This document shows positions 35,497 to 44,163 of a stretch of 64,000 bases of DNA, piece after piece. The notes beneath the pieces are model-generated. The model worked only from the letters and a program-made list of their open reading frames with translations, did no database searches and was not told the origin of the DNA. Position 1 is the stretch's first letter. Each line of letters begins with the position of its first letter. The DNA comes from Chlorogloeopsis sp. ULAP01. Its GTDB lineage: Bacteria > Cyanobacteriota > Cyanobacteriia > Cyanobacteriales > Nostocaceae. Both the position numbers and the translations under genes were made by a program. The DNA is taken from NCBI RefSeq assembly GCF_030381805.1, contig NZ_JAUDRH010000021.1:62001-126000 (forward strand). Reading direction: 5' to 3'.

Positions 35497-36897
35497 TTAC
35501 TTATAGCGTTTAGAGACTTGATGAGCAAAAGTACTTCTAGAAGATGAGGCTGAATGATAGGGTGAGATCGCACTCATTTGATCGGCAAAAGTAAATTTTT
35601 TGTTGTTGCTAGCCTTAACAATACAGGCAAGGACATTATCTGCAAGAATTTCCGCAACTTCCTGACTGATAGCAGGTTCAGAAAACATGAAATTCAAAAA
35701 CATTTTTGACTCAAAAGTCAGAACTGCAACACACAAACCTCCAAATGCTCCCCATGCAGGAACAAAGCTAATTTCTTCTAGTTCAAATAAGCCATAATCT
35801 GAAGGAATATCGACTCTACCTATATTGGTGACACCTACTGTGCCAAACATCTGACGAGGGTAAGCGAGAAGAAAATCGGTAAACAGCTTAATTAACAACG
35901 CTGAACAGAAGATGCGATCGCTTTCTAGAGTTGCTTTTATTTGTTGTCTGCTGTTACGAGCTAAATCCCAAAAGGATGTATTTGTTCTGAGGGTATGGCA
36001 TGAGATGTCACCAGAAACCAATACACCCAAGTGGTGATCGCTAATCTCTGGTTTGAGACGATTACGCAGATTAATATTTGACCAACAGCTGACGTTTAAA
36101 TTTGTTTTCTTGCCACCAGTGATTTTTCTACCTGCTGCAAACAACATCGCCGCACATAAAGCAGTATGTACAGTTGTCTGATTTTGTCTACAAGCATTTA
36201 TTAACTGTCCGGTTTGCTCTGTATTGAGCGTTCTGTGAACCATGCCAGAACAGCGCGATTCTATAGGTACGAATTGTTCAAATTTTAAAGTTTTTGGTCG
36301 ATACCAAATCTCTGTTACCAAATGCCTGCATACGGTTGAGAATATATTTAATGCACCTTTCCATCCTTGCATCGAAGTTGGCAGAAGCTTTTCTATCGAT
36401 GGCAGTACAGGTAAAGTGGCAACTTCTATTGGTTCAAAAGATGCAATTTTTTGACAATATCTCAACAGTTCTGAATGCAGTTGAATGCATGATAAGCCGT
36501 CTGCGATCGCGTGATGAATTGTTGTAATTAAATAATTGAGGTTTTTTTCTGTTTTGATCTGAACCAGGACAACCCGCATCAAACTTTTGTGACTCTCAAT
36601 TTTTTGATTGAGTTCTTCTAATGCAACTTCTTGCCACTGTTGATGCTCATACTTTTCCACAACGCGTACAGGAATATGGATAACTCCAGTTTCAAAACGC
36701 AGACTATTTAACTTACCGACAATCCGGCAGTTTAGACGAGGGTGACGTGCTTGTAGCACCTCAAGAGCTTGTCTGAGAATTACTTCACTAAAGATTCCCT
36801 TAATTCGACAAGTCGTAACTATGTTGTATGCGCTAGCACGACGATTAACTACTTCTATAACTTGCTCTAAAGGAGAAAGTTTTCTGTCATATAACAT
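35497..36897 (-). CDS. PapA/condensation-type acyltransferase, paralogue 3
   Basis: This is the first of the three tandem copies in the transcript, 466 residues, starting MLYDRKLSPLEQVIEVVNRR. HHAIADG lies near residue 128. After residue 165 it diverges most from the other two (IESRCSGMVHRTLN, LLIKLFTDFLLAYP), so its acceptor or acyl pocket may differ. It starts 40 bp after the TubC-docking-domain gene. Because that protein has a docking domain and the operon has a free ACP, acyl-ACP is a plausible donor. The specific acyl group and acceptor are unknown. Confidence 0.88.
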   Translation of the reverse strand: MLYDRKLSPLEQVIEVVNRRASAYNIVTTCRIKGIFSEVILRQALEVLQARHPRLNCRIVGKLNSLRFETGVIHIPVRVVEKYEHQQWQEVALEELNQKIESHKSLMRVVLVQIKTEKNLNYLITTIHHAIADGLSCIQLHSELLRYCQKIASFEPIEVATLPVLPSIEKLLPTSMQGWKGALNIFSTVCRHLVTEIWYRPKTLKFEQFVPIESRCSGMVHRTLNTEQTGQLINACRQNQTTVHTALCAAMLFAAGRKITGGKKTNLNVSCWSNINLRNRLKPEISDHHLGVLVSGDISCHTLRTNTSFWDLARNSRQQIKATLESDRIFCSALLIKLFTDFLLAYPRQMFGTVGVTNIGRVDIPSDYGLFELEEISFVPAWGAFGGLCVAVLTFESKMFLNFMFSEPAISQEVAEILADNVLACIVKASNNKKFTFADQMSAISPYHSASSSRSTFAHQVSKRYK

Positions 36898-36937
36898 AAC
36901 TGCTATGTTTTATATTGTGGTTTGCATCCAATTCAAA

Positions 36938-38809
36938 TTAACGATTGTCTAATTTTGCTTTTAAAGAAGTAAAATGTTTACCACCAAGTTCAATTTGTCC
37001 TTCTGCACACCCAGTCTTTAATCTTTCTACTAGATATTCCAAATCACGAGCAATGAAATTTGTGCCATGATCTGGCTCGATTAAACTTACCAAGGCTATA
37101 TTTTCTACCTGTTGACTCGTCAAGCTAGAAATACCCAAAAAATTGAATACTCCTGATTCATACGTTCCACAAGGAACTGAGGGATTTTTAACACCAACAC
37201 AGTATTCATTTTGTTGAAACCATTCTAATGCTGGGTAACCATGAAAATGAACAATTGGCGCACCATTTCTAATCAGTTCTGGTGTATATAAAGCAGCAGA
37301 TAAGCTAATAGCAAGCATGACGTAGATATCGTAGGAAGGTTTAATATCTACTAACTCTGGATTAATATTTTGTGGTAATTGAAGAAATAACTTTTCTTTC
37401 AAACCAATCCGGATGATATCACTTTCAAGCTTTAAATCTGTTTTGTTCGAGCCAGAACGAGAGCTAACTATCCAGATATCTGGTATTTGCTTAAATAAAT
37501 ATTCTCCTTTAACCTTGGTTTTGATATAAAACCGACCTTTTTCATTTTGACGGAGTTCATTACTATGAAATCCTGTTACAGGTAATAAACTTTGCCACTC
37601 ATGTTCACTTATTTCTGGTTCACCAACATATTGTGGAGGTTCAGCATAAGCAACAAAACCATAAGAAACACCTGTTCTGCCATTCACTATGACATTCACA
37701 ATATCTCTATGGGATTTTCTTTTGATCACTTCATAAAGCTTAAAACCTGGAGGAAACAGACCAGTGCAAGCCAACTCATTACCTAATTTCACTAATTTTG
37801 CAGCATAGCTCGATTCATGAGGATGATACTGTCCTAGCTCAAATCGACTTAGTAAAAGCGGATATATTGGCACAAATACTTTAGGAATTAGTGAGTTAGT
37901 AACAAAGTTTTCTATCTCACTTCTCGGAAACACAGAATCGGAAAGATTCATATTTAAGATGGAAATTTTTTCCTCAGATACTCCAATCACCATCTCTGAA
38001 AATGTTCTGATTAAAGTATTTAAACCTATCTTTATTTTTTGTTGATAAGGAAGTAAAGGGTTGACAAATTCCTGATCTAGTTTTGTCAGGGTGATTACCT
38101 GAGTATTTGTAGGGTCTTCAATGTACTTGGCTGTATGGTCTTCAGCCCAACTACTTAATTTAGCTATTCTGGAAACAGAGACTTCTCGATTTTTCCAAAG
38201 CAAAGATGAATAGATTTGATATAAATTCTCTGCTACACATATACCTAATTTTCTTAATAAGAACGGGGGGTTCTCTACATCAATAACTGCATCAATTTCT
38301 GCTTTGACATTTTTGATTTTGATAGTTTTCTTTAAGCTAGTTTTAGGTAGACTAATTAAATAGTTAAACTCTGTTGTTGCTTCTTCCCAAGGTAAAACTT
38401 TTACACCATAATCCTTGAGCTTAGTTGCCAATTCTTCTCGAAATTTAATGATTTCTATCTGCTCGTAGCCTTTAGGTAAAGGTCTAAATGTTACTGTTAG
38501 CTTTTGAGCCATCACTTGAGGGTCAATCACTGGTGGCTGATATTCCACATTTGAGTGTTTAACAAATCCCCCAATTAAACGACCGATAGTTTGTAAACTT
38601 AGTCCAATGCTCAAAGGAACACAAGCGGCTTTAGCTGCTAGATCTTGAGCACGTAACAATGCTAAGATTTCTGCTTTATAGGCACTTAGCTCTGCCTGCA
38701 TTTCTGGTGTGATTACCCCTTTAGGAGAACGAATATTAAGTTTGTCATTATCTACCCAAATTTGAACACCTTTTTGAGTAAGGTCTTCCAAAAGTTCAGA
38801 TGTATTCAT
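36938..38809 (-). CDS. TubC_N docking-domain protein with unknown C-terminal domain
   Basis: Residues 1-52 (MNTSELLEDLTQKGVQIWVD, then KLNIRSPKGVITPEMQAELSAYKAEILALL) are a TubC_N docking domain, normally found at the start of NRPS or condensation proteins to fix protein order. The next about 570 residues match nothing I know: there is no adenylation, condensation or carrier motif. Visible parts are a basic/acidic region at 90-190 and a C-terminal region with VHFHGYPALEWF and VPCGTYESGVFNFLGI near 520-560. A Cys and two His in that region could be catalytic, but this is speculation. It lies between the ACP gene and the three acyltransferases, so docking to one of them is the likeliest role. 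Confidence 0.75.
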   Translation of the reverse strand: MNTSELLEDLTQKGVQIWVDNDKLNIRSPKGVITPEMQAELSAYKAEILALLRAQDLAAKAACVPLSIGLSLQTIGRLIGGFVKHSNVEYQPPVIDPQVMAQKLTVTFRPLPKGYEQIEIIKFREELATKLKDYGVKVLPWEEATTEFNYLISLPKTSLKKTIKIKNVKAEIDAVIDVENPPFLLRKLGICVAENLYQIYSSLLWKNREVSVSRIAKLSSWAEDHTAKYIEDPTNTQVITLTKLDQEFVNPLLPYQQKIKIGLNTLIRTFSEMVIGVSEEKISILNMNLSDSVFPRSEIENFVTNSLIPKVFVPIYPLLLSRFELGQYHPHESSYAAKLVKLGNELACTGLFPPGFKLYEVIKRKSHRDIVNVIVNGRTGVSYGFVAYAEPPQYVGEPEISEHEWQSLLPVTGFHSNELRQNEKGRFYIKTKVKGEYLFKQIPDIWIVSSRSGSNKTDLKLESDIIRIGLKEKLFLQLPQNINPELVDIKPSYDIYVMLAISLSAALYTPELIRNGAPIVHFHGYPALEWFQQNEYCVGVKNPSVPCGTYESGVFNFLGISSLTSQQVENIALVSLIEPDHGTNFIARDLEYLVERLKTGCAEGQIELGGKHFTSLKAKLDNR

Positions 38810-39014
38810 AGTTCTAGCATCTCCTCCGCTGAATATTTTTATCTAGTTTGAGAAATAGGTTTTCTAGTGAAAGATTGTGTTGTGGACAAATTATAGTTAC
38901 CTCAAAAGAGAATTAAGCTTTGTGGAGAAAAAGATAACTAATGTTTGCGCCACAACTTATTCTGAAATACTTGAACTAACCTAAAATCACGAGCAAAAAT
39001 GTGTGAGCGCTGAT

Positions 39015-39392
39015 TCAAAATTCAAAAGTCTCTGACTCTGAATCTACAAAGTCTTCTGCTAAACGCTTGCTCAGTGCTTCAATAGTAGGGTAATGCCACA
39101 ATAAAATCAAAGATAACTTAAATCCAAGTAATTTTTCTGCTCTACTTGCAAGAACCATGCCTTGTGCTGAATCCAAGCCATAACTGTCTAAAGGTTCTCG
39201 AATATCTATTTCATCAGGTTCAATTCCTAGCATCTCGGAAATATTAGAGACTAACCAGGCTTGTATTGCTTCAGGTGTGTAAGACCGTTTTACGGTTGAA
39301 ATAGGTGAATTATGAATATGTGAGTGCATTTGTAAACCCTCTAAAGTTAAAGAAGTTTGGATAATAAAAATTGCATTTAAAGCTTGAGACAT
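39015..39392 (-). CDS. Stand-alone acyl carrier protein
   Basis: The 4'-phosphopantetheine Ser is in YGLDSAQGM (Ser75), with the usual ACP/PCP surroundings (IREPLDSYGLDSAQ, then AEKLLGFKLSLILLWHYPTIEALSKRLAE). About 80 residues form the carrier fold, preceded by an N-terminal extension of about 35 residues. The ATG directly follows the desaturase stop (TAAATG), so the two are translationally coupled. An alternative start at Met22 is possible. The close coupling suggests that the desaturase works on acyl chains held by this ACP. Confidence 0.92.
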   Translation of the reverse strand: MSQALNAIFIIQTSLTLEGLQMHSHIHNSPISTVKRSYTPEAIQAWLVSNISEMLGIEPDEIDIREPLDSYGLDSAQGMVLASRAEKLLGFKLSLILLWHYPTIEALSKRLAEDFVDSESETFEF

Positions 39393-40433
39393 TTAAATCG
39401 AGTTTCCAGAAATTTCTCTAAGCAAGAAAGACTTGATTTGTTCAGGTTTAGAGTAATATTGCATATTTTTCAAGCTCATTAAGCAACGAAAAAAACCTGT
39501 AGCTACTGCATAGGGTTGTTCGTACTTCGTAGCTTCAAAAATATCAGGTAGATATTGGTGAGATAGATAAGGATAGCGATGATGTACCTGTTGATAATTA
39601 ATATGGCTCCACAGCCAATTTATGAAAGGGTTAGTTAGAATTACCCAACTGTCAACCTGTAAGCGATCGCCTTGAAGATTCTCAAACTCATCTTCTGCGT
39701 CTGCTTCGTGCTCAAGGCTTTTTTGTATGGCAGGTGAAACAGCAGCAGCAAAAGCATAATGATCGCACAAGGCACGAAATGAATATACTGGTGGTGCTAA
39801 CACAAAGGTGGGAATGACTGTATACCAAGGGGAAATCCCTAATATTGGTAGCAGGTAAAAATAGAAAGCTACAGCCAAACTCACAAAACTAATATCTTTT
39901 AAACCTCGAAATACCTTATTCCACTTACCTGAAAATAAAGCTGCTGCTACTATTTTGTAGTGTTCATAAAGAGCGATCGCTCCTCCCATCATAAATGCAT
40001 ACCAAAAGGGATGATTATGCAATTTTTCCTCAGGATCTAAACCAGGCTGATGAGTATAACGATGATGGGTCAAATGAAACTTTCGATTGGCATAAAAAGG
40101 GAGCATCACAACTAAAGCAGATAATGTCCCACCCCACAAATCATTCCAAAACTTGCTTTTGAATAGCACCCCATGGATACCTTCGTGTGCCAACACACCT
40201 ATACCCGTTAACAGCAAGCTGTTAAATACTGCAAAAACCATCACAAATGCCCACTTCACAACCAGATACATCAGTTGAGGATGAGCAAAGAAGTAGGTGT
40301 CAATAGCAGTCACACCCATCTGCGCTAAAGTAAAAGAGCTGACTAGCAGGCTAATGAACAAAACTGATTTGAACAGATTTTTTGTTTGGGGAATTATCTG
40401 TTCAGCTGGTTTAGGAATTTTGAAGCCCTTCAT
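39393..40433 (-). CDS. Membrane fatty-acid desaturase-like di-iron enzyme 1
   Basis: This membrane protein has the three His clusters of fatty-acid desaturases and related hydroxylases/ketolases: HEGIH near residue 83, HLTHHRYTH near 120, and YQQVHHRYPYLSH near 285. Four to five membrane helices surround them. About 346 residues is usual. The exact reaction (double bond, hydroxyl, or acetylenic bond) cannot be told from motifs. It starts 51 bp after the second desaturase-like gene and ends in TAAATG with the ACP, so acyl-ACP may be the substrate. Confidence 0.9.
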   Translation of the reverse strand: MKGFKIPKPAEQIIPQTKNLFKSVLFISLLVSSFTLAQMGVTAIDTYFFAHPQLMYLVVKWAFVMVFAVFNSLLLTGIGVLAHEGIHGVLFKSKFWNDLWGGTLSALVVMLPFYANRKFHLTHHRYTHQPGLDPEEKLHNHPFWYAFMMGGAIALYEHYKIVAAALFSGKWNKVFRGLKDISFVSLAVAFYFYLLPILGISPWYTVIPTFVLAPPVYSFRALCDHYAFAAAVSPAIQKSLEHEADAEDEFENLQGDRLQVDSWVILTNPFINWLWSHINYQQVHHRYPYLSHQYLPDIFEATKYEQPYAVATGFFRCLMSLKNMQYYSKPEQIKSFLLREISGNSI

Positions 40434-40484
40434 AAGTCAATACCTTGTAAAAAAATGAATCTATGGATAATTCAAAATCTACCT

Positions 40485-41489
40485 TCAACTAGGAAACTCC
40501 TGTGCCAAGGCTGGTTTGACATAATCAGGGTGCCGCACTGCTTTAAAATCACAGCGTGCGTGAGAACGTTGCATTGGCGCAACGAGGGCGAACAAAGTCG
40601 CGCCATAGAAGAAGCCAAAGGGTACAATACTAGCATCATCATTAATTAAATCTGACTTCAAACGCTTATGACACGCTGGTAAAGCACTCCAGTGTATGTG
40701 AGGATAACAATGATGCTCGATATGATATCCAATGTTGAACATTGTCAGATTAAACATGGGGGAGAGGAAAGTGTTTGAATGTCTGTAGGGATGCTCAGTC
40801 GATGCTTCCACACACCCGATATGTTGGACATACATTCCCATACCCATGGTGAGAACATTAGCCAGGTAGTGAGGCAAAACCCAAAGACCAAGGGACATCA
40901 CAGGATCTATCAACAAAGGGATAGACCAGAGAGTGAGAAAAATAGCAAACTCTTTAATGGCTTTTTGTCCAACGTGCGCCCCTCCGCGACCAGAACGGAA
41001 GTCTTGCCACAGATGGATAGTGTAGCGCCACGGCCAGTGCAAGAGGCAATACCAATAAATATTTTCAAAAGAGTTATCAGGACGGCGTTTGGGTACAGTC
41101 CAGTCTGTTGCTCCTAAGGTATCCGCATGGTGGACAGTCACGTGGGCATATTCCCAGAAAAAGGACGGCCAGCCTCCAGAGAATGTCCACAGCCGACCGA
41201 ACCAAATATTTAACCAGGGTACGCGGAATATTTTGCGGTGGACATGGTTGTGGAAGTTAACCCCTATATCAATACCTGAGATCCAGCCTAACATCACGGC
41301 TGACGCCAACACGAAAGCAATACGCGACCACAGCCCTTGGATATGGGCAACTTCCGGATGGAGGTAGAGCCAAAAGGCTAACCCATAAGCGAACAGAGTT
41401 ACTAGATGGAAAATAATACAGTTAATATCTTCGGGATTAGATAGGATACTTTTGCCGGAGTTTGACCGCTTTTTATCTGTTTCTAACAT
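40485..41489 (-). CDS. Membrane fatty-acid desaturase-like di-iron enzyme 2
   Basis: I place the start at ATG 41489, two bases after the TGA of the small membrane protein gene (TGATAATG). The longer frame upstream would overlap that gene. This gives 334 residues. His clusters are FHNHVHRK near 85, HVTVHHADT near 117, and YHIEHHCYPHIH near 262. The sequence is only distantly like enzyme 1, so the two probably act at different positions or do different oxidations. Four membrane helices are visible. Tight coupling to both neighbours supports a shared pathway. Confidence 0.9.
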   Translation of the reverse strand: MLETDKKRSNSGKSILSNPEDINCIIFHLVTLFAYGLAFWLYLHPEVAHIQGLWSRIAFVLASAVMLGWISGIDIGVNFHNHVHRKIFRVPWLNIWFGRLWTFSGGWPSFFWEYAHVTVHHADTLGATDWTVPKRRPDNSFENIYWYCLLHWPWRYTIHLWQDFRSGRGGAHVGQKAIKEFAIFLTLWSIPLLIDPVMSLGLWVLPHYLANVLTMGMGMYVQHIGCVEASTEHPYRHSNTFLSPMFNLTMFNIGYHIEHHCYPHIHWSALPACHKRLKSDLINDDASIVPFGFFYGATLFALVAPMQRSHARCDFKAVRHPDYVKPALAQEFPS

Positions 41490-41491
41490 TA

Positions 41492-41731
41492 TCAAAATAC
41501 CTTTGTTCCCTGCAATATTCCGACGCCACAAAGTGCTACGATCAGGCTCACCCATGGCCCCCAAAATATAGTCCCTATCAGAACTATTACCACAAGCAAA
41601 GGAAATAGAGAACGGCCTAAAATCCAACCAATAGATATTAATAAACTCTGATTATGGTTGAATAAAACTTTGTCGCTTTCGTCACTACTTTCGATAGAAA
41701 AACTATTAGGATTTGGATTTTTATCACTCAT
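41492..41731 (-). CDS. Small two-helix membrane protein
   Basis: This 79-residue protein has an acidic/Asn-rich N-terminus and two hydrophobic segments (LLISIGWILGRSLFPLLVVIVLIGTIFW and SLIVALCGVGIL). Its TGA overlaps the ribosome region of the next gene (TGATAATG), which strongly supports it as a real, co-translated gene. I do not recognise the family. It may be a subunit or chaperone for the desaturase-like enzyme that follows. Confidence 0.7.
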   Translation of the reverse strand: MSDKNPNPNSFSIESSDESDKVLFNHNQSLLISIGWILGRSLFPLLVVIVLIGTIFWGPWVSLIVALCGVGILQGTKVF

Positions 41732-41978
41732 CTTGAGTATATATTATTTTTTCAATAAACGAGTATTTGAAATATTAATAATCTTGCACAATCGCTATAT
41801 TCATTCACTTATAAAGTCTATAGCAATCCTATTTGATTTACGAACACTTGACGCTAGGTTCCTTGTAAGAGATAGATTTCAACAGGAATGCATTTGCATC
41901 TCAGTTAGAATTGCTATATCTTTATCTTTTTTCATATATTACCTAAATAAAAAATTTTAGGCAATAACAAACACACAA

Positions 41979-43127
41979 TTAAATAGCTGTGAGGTGCATA
42001 TAAGCATATGAAAATCTAGCACTCTCAGGGACAAAGCAAAATATTTTATCACCTCTTTTTACCCTGCCTGATGACATAATTTCTTCTAACATGACAAAGA
42101 TAGAAGCAGAGCCTGTATTCCCTTTGTATGTTAAGTTAGTAAACCACTTTTCCAAGGGAATTCTAAATCCAACATTCTCTAAGGTTTCATAGAGCTGCGG
42201 CATAAAATATTCTGAAGAATAGTGAGGCAAAAACCAAGTGATTGCATCTGATTTCAGATTGTATTTTTCCCAAACAGACAAAAACCCTTTTTTACCATAA
42301 GGAATAATATTTGCAGTTAAAAGTTTGACATCCTGTTTAAGGGCAATATAATTTTCTTTCCAGACTTCATCTGGATTTTCGACATCCCGCAAGCCTTGTA
42401 AAGAACCATCAGATCTCTTCACCGCTCCTGCATACATACAAGTCTCTACCTCATTAGCAAAAGAGATGATATCAACCCAGTCTATTCTCAGTGAAATCCG
42501 ATCTTGACAAGGAGTATCCGCAATCAATACAGCAGCAGCAGCATCAGAAAGCATCCACCTTAAAAAGTCCTTCTCAAAAGAGATACAAGGTTTTGTCTGT
42601 AGCTCCTGAATTTTAGCTTCTATTTCTGGCTGAAAGAACTTTGCCTGGAATTGATTTGATACAAGTTCTGAAGCTGTGGTGATAGCATTTTTGATCACAC
42701 CAGCAGATACACTCATATACCCATACTTAAATGCTGTTACCCCTGAGCAGCAGACTCCATTTGTGGCTACAGCCTCACAAGGAGGACATCCAAGTTCCCC
42801 ATGCACCATCAAAGTATGGTTAGGAACAATTTGATCCGGAGAAGATGTTCCACAAACTAAACATTTTATTTGCTCTAAGGGAAAATTAGAGTTTTTAGAA
42901 AGAATACGTACAGCTTCGGCTGTTAATTGTGCATTAGTATGAGTTTGCTTCCCAGTCTTGGGATCAATGGCATAATATCTCGATTTAATACCATTATTGT
43001 CCAGAATTCGTTTTTTGGAGCGAGAGAGTTTTCCATTCACTAAGCCAAGAACATTTTCTATCTCCTCATTACTAACAGGTGCATTTGGTAGAAAAACTCC
43101 TAAACCTGTAATATATGCTGAAGCCAT
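41979..43127 (-). CDS. darB: StlD/DarB-family ketosynthase III
   Basis: I choose ATG 43127, which has a perfect GGAGG five bases before it; the longer frame starts at a TTG inside that ribosome site. The 382-residue enzyme begins MASAYITGLGVFLPNAPVSNEEI, a start typical of StlD/DarB ketosynthases. The catalytic triad is visible: Cys126 in GVCCSGVTAFKYG, His in FLPHYSSEY and Asn in YKGNTGSASIF. DarB enzymes join a beta-ketoacyl and an alpha,beta-unsaturated acyl chain into a dialkylcyclohexanedione. It lies 76 bp after the darA-like gene, which is the usual pairing. The family call is firm; the chain lengths are not known. Confidence 0.92.
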   Translation of the reverse strand: MASAYITGLGVFLPNAPVSNEEIENVLGLVNGKLSRSKKRILDNNGIKSRYYAIDPKTGKQTHTNAQLTAEAVRILSKNSNFPLEQIKCLVCGTSSPDQIVPNHTLMVHGELGCPPCEAVATNGVCCSGVTAFKYGYMSVSAGVIKNAITTASELVSNQFQAKFFQPEIEAKIQELQTKPCISFEKDFLRWMLSDAAAAVLIADTPCQDRISLRIDWVDIISFANEVETCMYAGAVKRSDGSLQGLRDVENPDEVWKENYIALKQDVKLLTANIIPYGKKGFLSVWEKYNLKSDAITWFLPHYSSEYFMPQLYETLENVGFRIPLEKWFTNLTYKGNTGSASIFVMLEEIMSSGRVKRGDKIFCFVPESARFSYAYMHLTAI

Positions 43128-43203
43128 AATTGCCTCCAAATAAATTTACAAGACTCAGATGAATACCACTAATCCCTTGCAAGCAATGAGTTTTTGCTGA
43201 CTC

Positions 43204-44121
43204 TTAGCTTGCATCAGATGGGGATTTTAAAAGTTCAATATAAGACGCAATTTTTTGATGAATTAAAGGAGCAAACAAAAATTGAATAACACTAGAAATG
43301 AGCACAACAATTGGAATCGCCAATACTAGTTGCATTGCAAAGATGCAAATAATTGGTATTCTGCTCCAACTTCCCTGTTTACCAAACAAACGAGACAACT
43401 TGGCCCAGGGACGATATGCTAAGTGGCCAATTACTTCCACAATCACATAGCGTTGATTGACTTCCACAGCCCCAAGTCCTTTCAGCATTGGCTGAGGAGA
43501 ACTATCATTTAACGATTCAAGATGATTGGCTATGCGCTTGCCAAATCTTGAGAGTGCATAGATATCTTCATTTTTGACTCCTGCTGCAGGCAATACTCCC
43601 AAAAATCTATTTTTTTTCCCTGTCAACAGTAATCGAGGAGTGGTAATAAAGGTAAGTAAAGCTGGCCCTTGATGAGTTAAAACTACATTGTCAATATGAA
43701 TTCCTCCAACAGAAGCAATCATTTTCTTCATCATTTCTGAGGCAGAGTGCCACATATTGCGACACACTACTAAAGTGATGACTTTCGTGTTCTTAAGGAC
43801 TTTTGCATACTGGGATTTGAAAAATCCCTGAATTGGTAAAGATGGTGCCAAAAACCAAACCTGATAGGCTATGATAACGAGGTCAAATTTTTCATCTTCA
43901 CTAAATTTTGGTGGATAAATTTCCGGATGCTCCTGGTTTACACATTCTGGGAAAACATCAAAAAACTTATACAAGTTCCAAGGATAAGGATAATCAGCTT
44001 TTGGTTTAATACATTCCCAGGTCAGATCAACAGATGGTGCATTCAGATATCTAGTAAAAGATTCGGCGGCACGAACCACATCCCCCGATTGTGAGTAATA
44101 AACTACAAGTACACGTTTCAT
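43204..44121 (-). CDS. darA: DarA-type flavodoxin-like aromatase
   Basis: The N-terminus KRVLVVYYSQSGDVVRAAESF is a flavodoxin-like FMN-binding loop, followed by LVIIAYQVWFLAPSLPIQGF near 82-100. This layout, with a membrane segment near the C-terminus (IICIFAMQLVLAIPIVVLISS), is that of the dialkylresorcinol-condensing protein DarA, which oxidises the DarB product to the aromatic resorcinol. About 305 residues is normal. It lies 42 bp from pfaD and 76 bp from darB on the same strand. With darB it is the strongest evidence for a resorcinol or related ring in the final product. Confidence 0.9.
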   Translation of the reverse strand: MKRVLVVYYSQSGDVVRAAESFTRYLNAPSVDLTWECIKPKADYPYPWNLYKFFDVFPECVNQEHPEIYPPKFSEDEKFDLVIIAYQVWFLAPSLPIQGFFKSQYAKVLKNTKVITLVVCRNMWHSASEMMKKMIASVGGIHIDNVVLTHQGPALLTFITTPRLLLTGKKNRFLGVLPAAGVKNEDIYALSRFGKRIANHLESLNDSSPQPMLKGLGAVEVNQRYVIVEVIGHLAYRPWAKLSRLFGKQGSWSRIPIICIFAMQLVLAIPIVVLISSVIQFLFAPLIHQKIASYIELLKSPSDAS

Positions 44122-44163
44122 GACTGTAGATGGGAAAGGTTGTTACATAGATGACAAAATGTA

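Noticed and set aside
40779..41367. Plus-strand open frames over the desaturase gene
   Set aside because: They lie opposite a clear minus-strand gene with conserved His clusters, have no family features and are shadows of its codon use.
41489..41627. Longer N-terminus of the second desaturase-like enzyme (46 extra residues)
   Set aside because: The extension overlaps the small membrane protein gene in another frame, and ATG 41489 sits in a TGATAATG coupling site, so the shorter start is better supported.
43127..43139. TTG start of the DarB-like gene at 43139
   Set aside because: The TTG lies inside the GGAGG ribosome site of the ATG at 43127; the ATG start also matches the family N-terminus.
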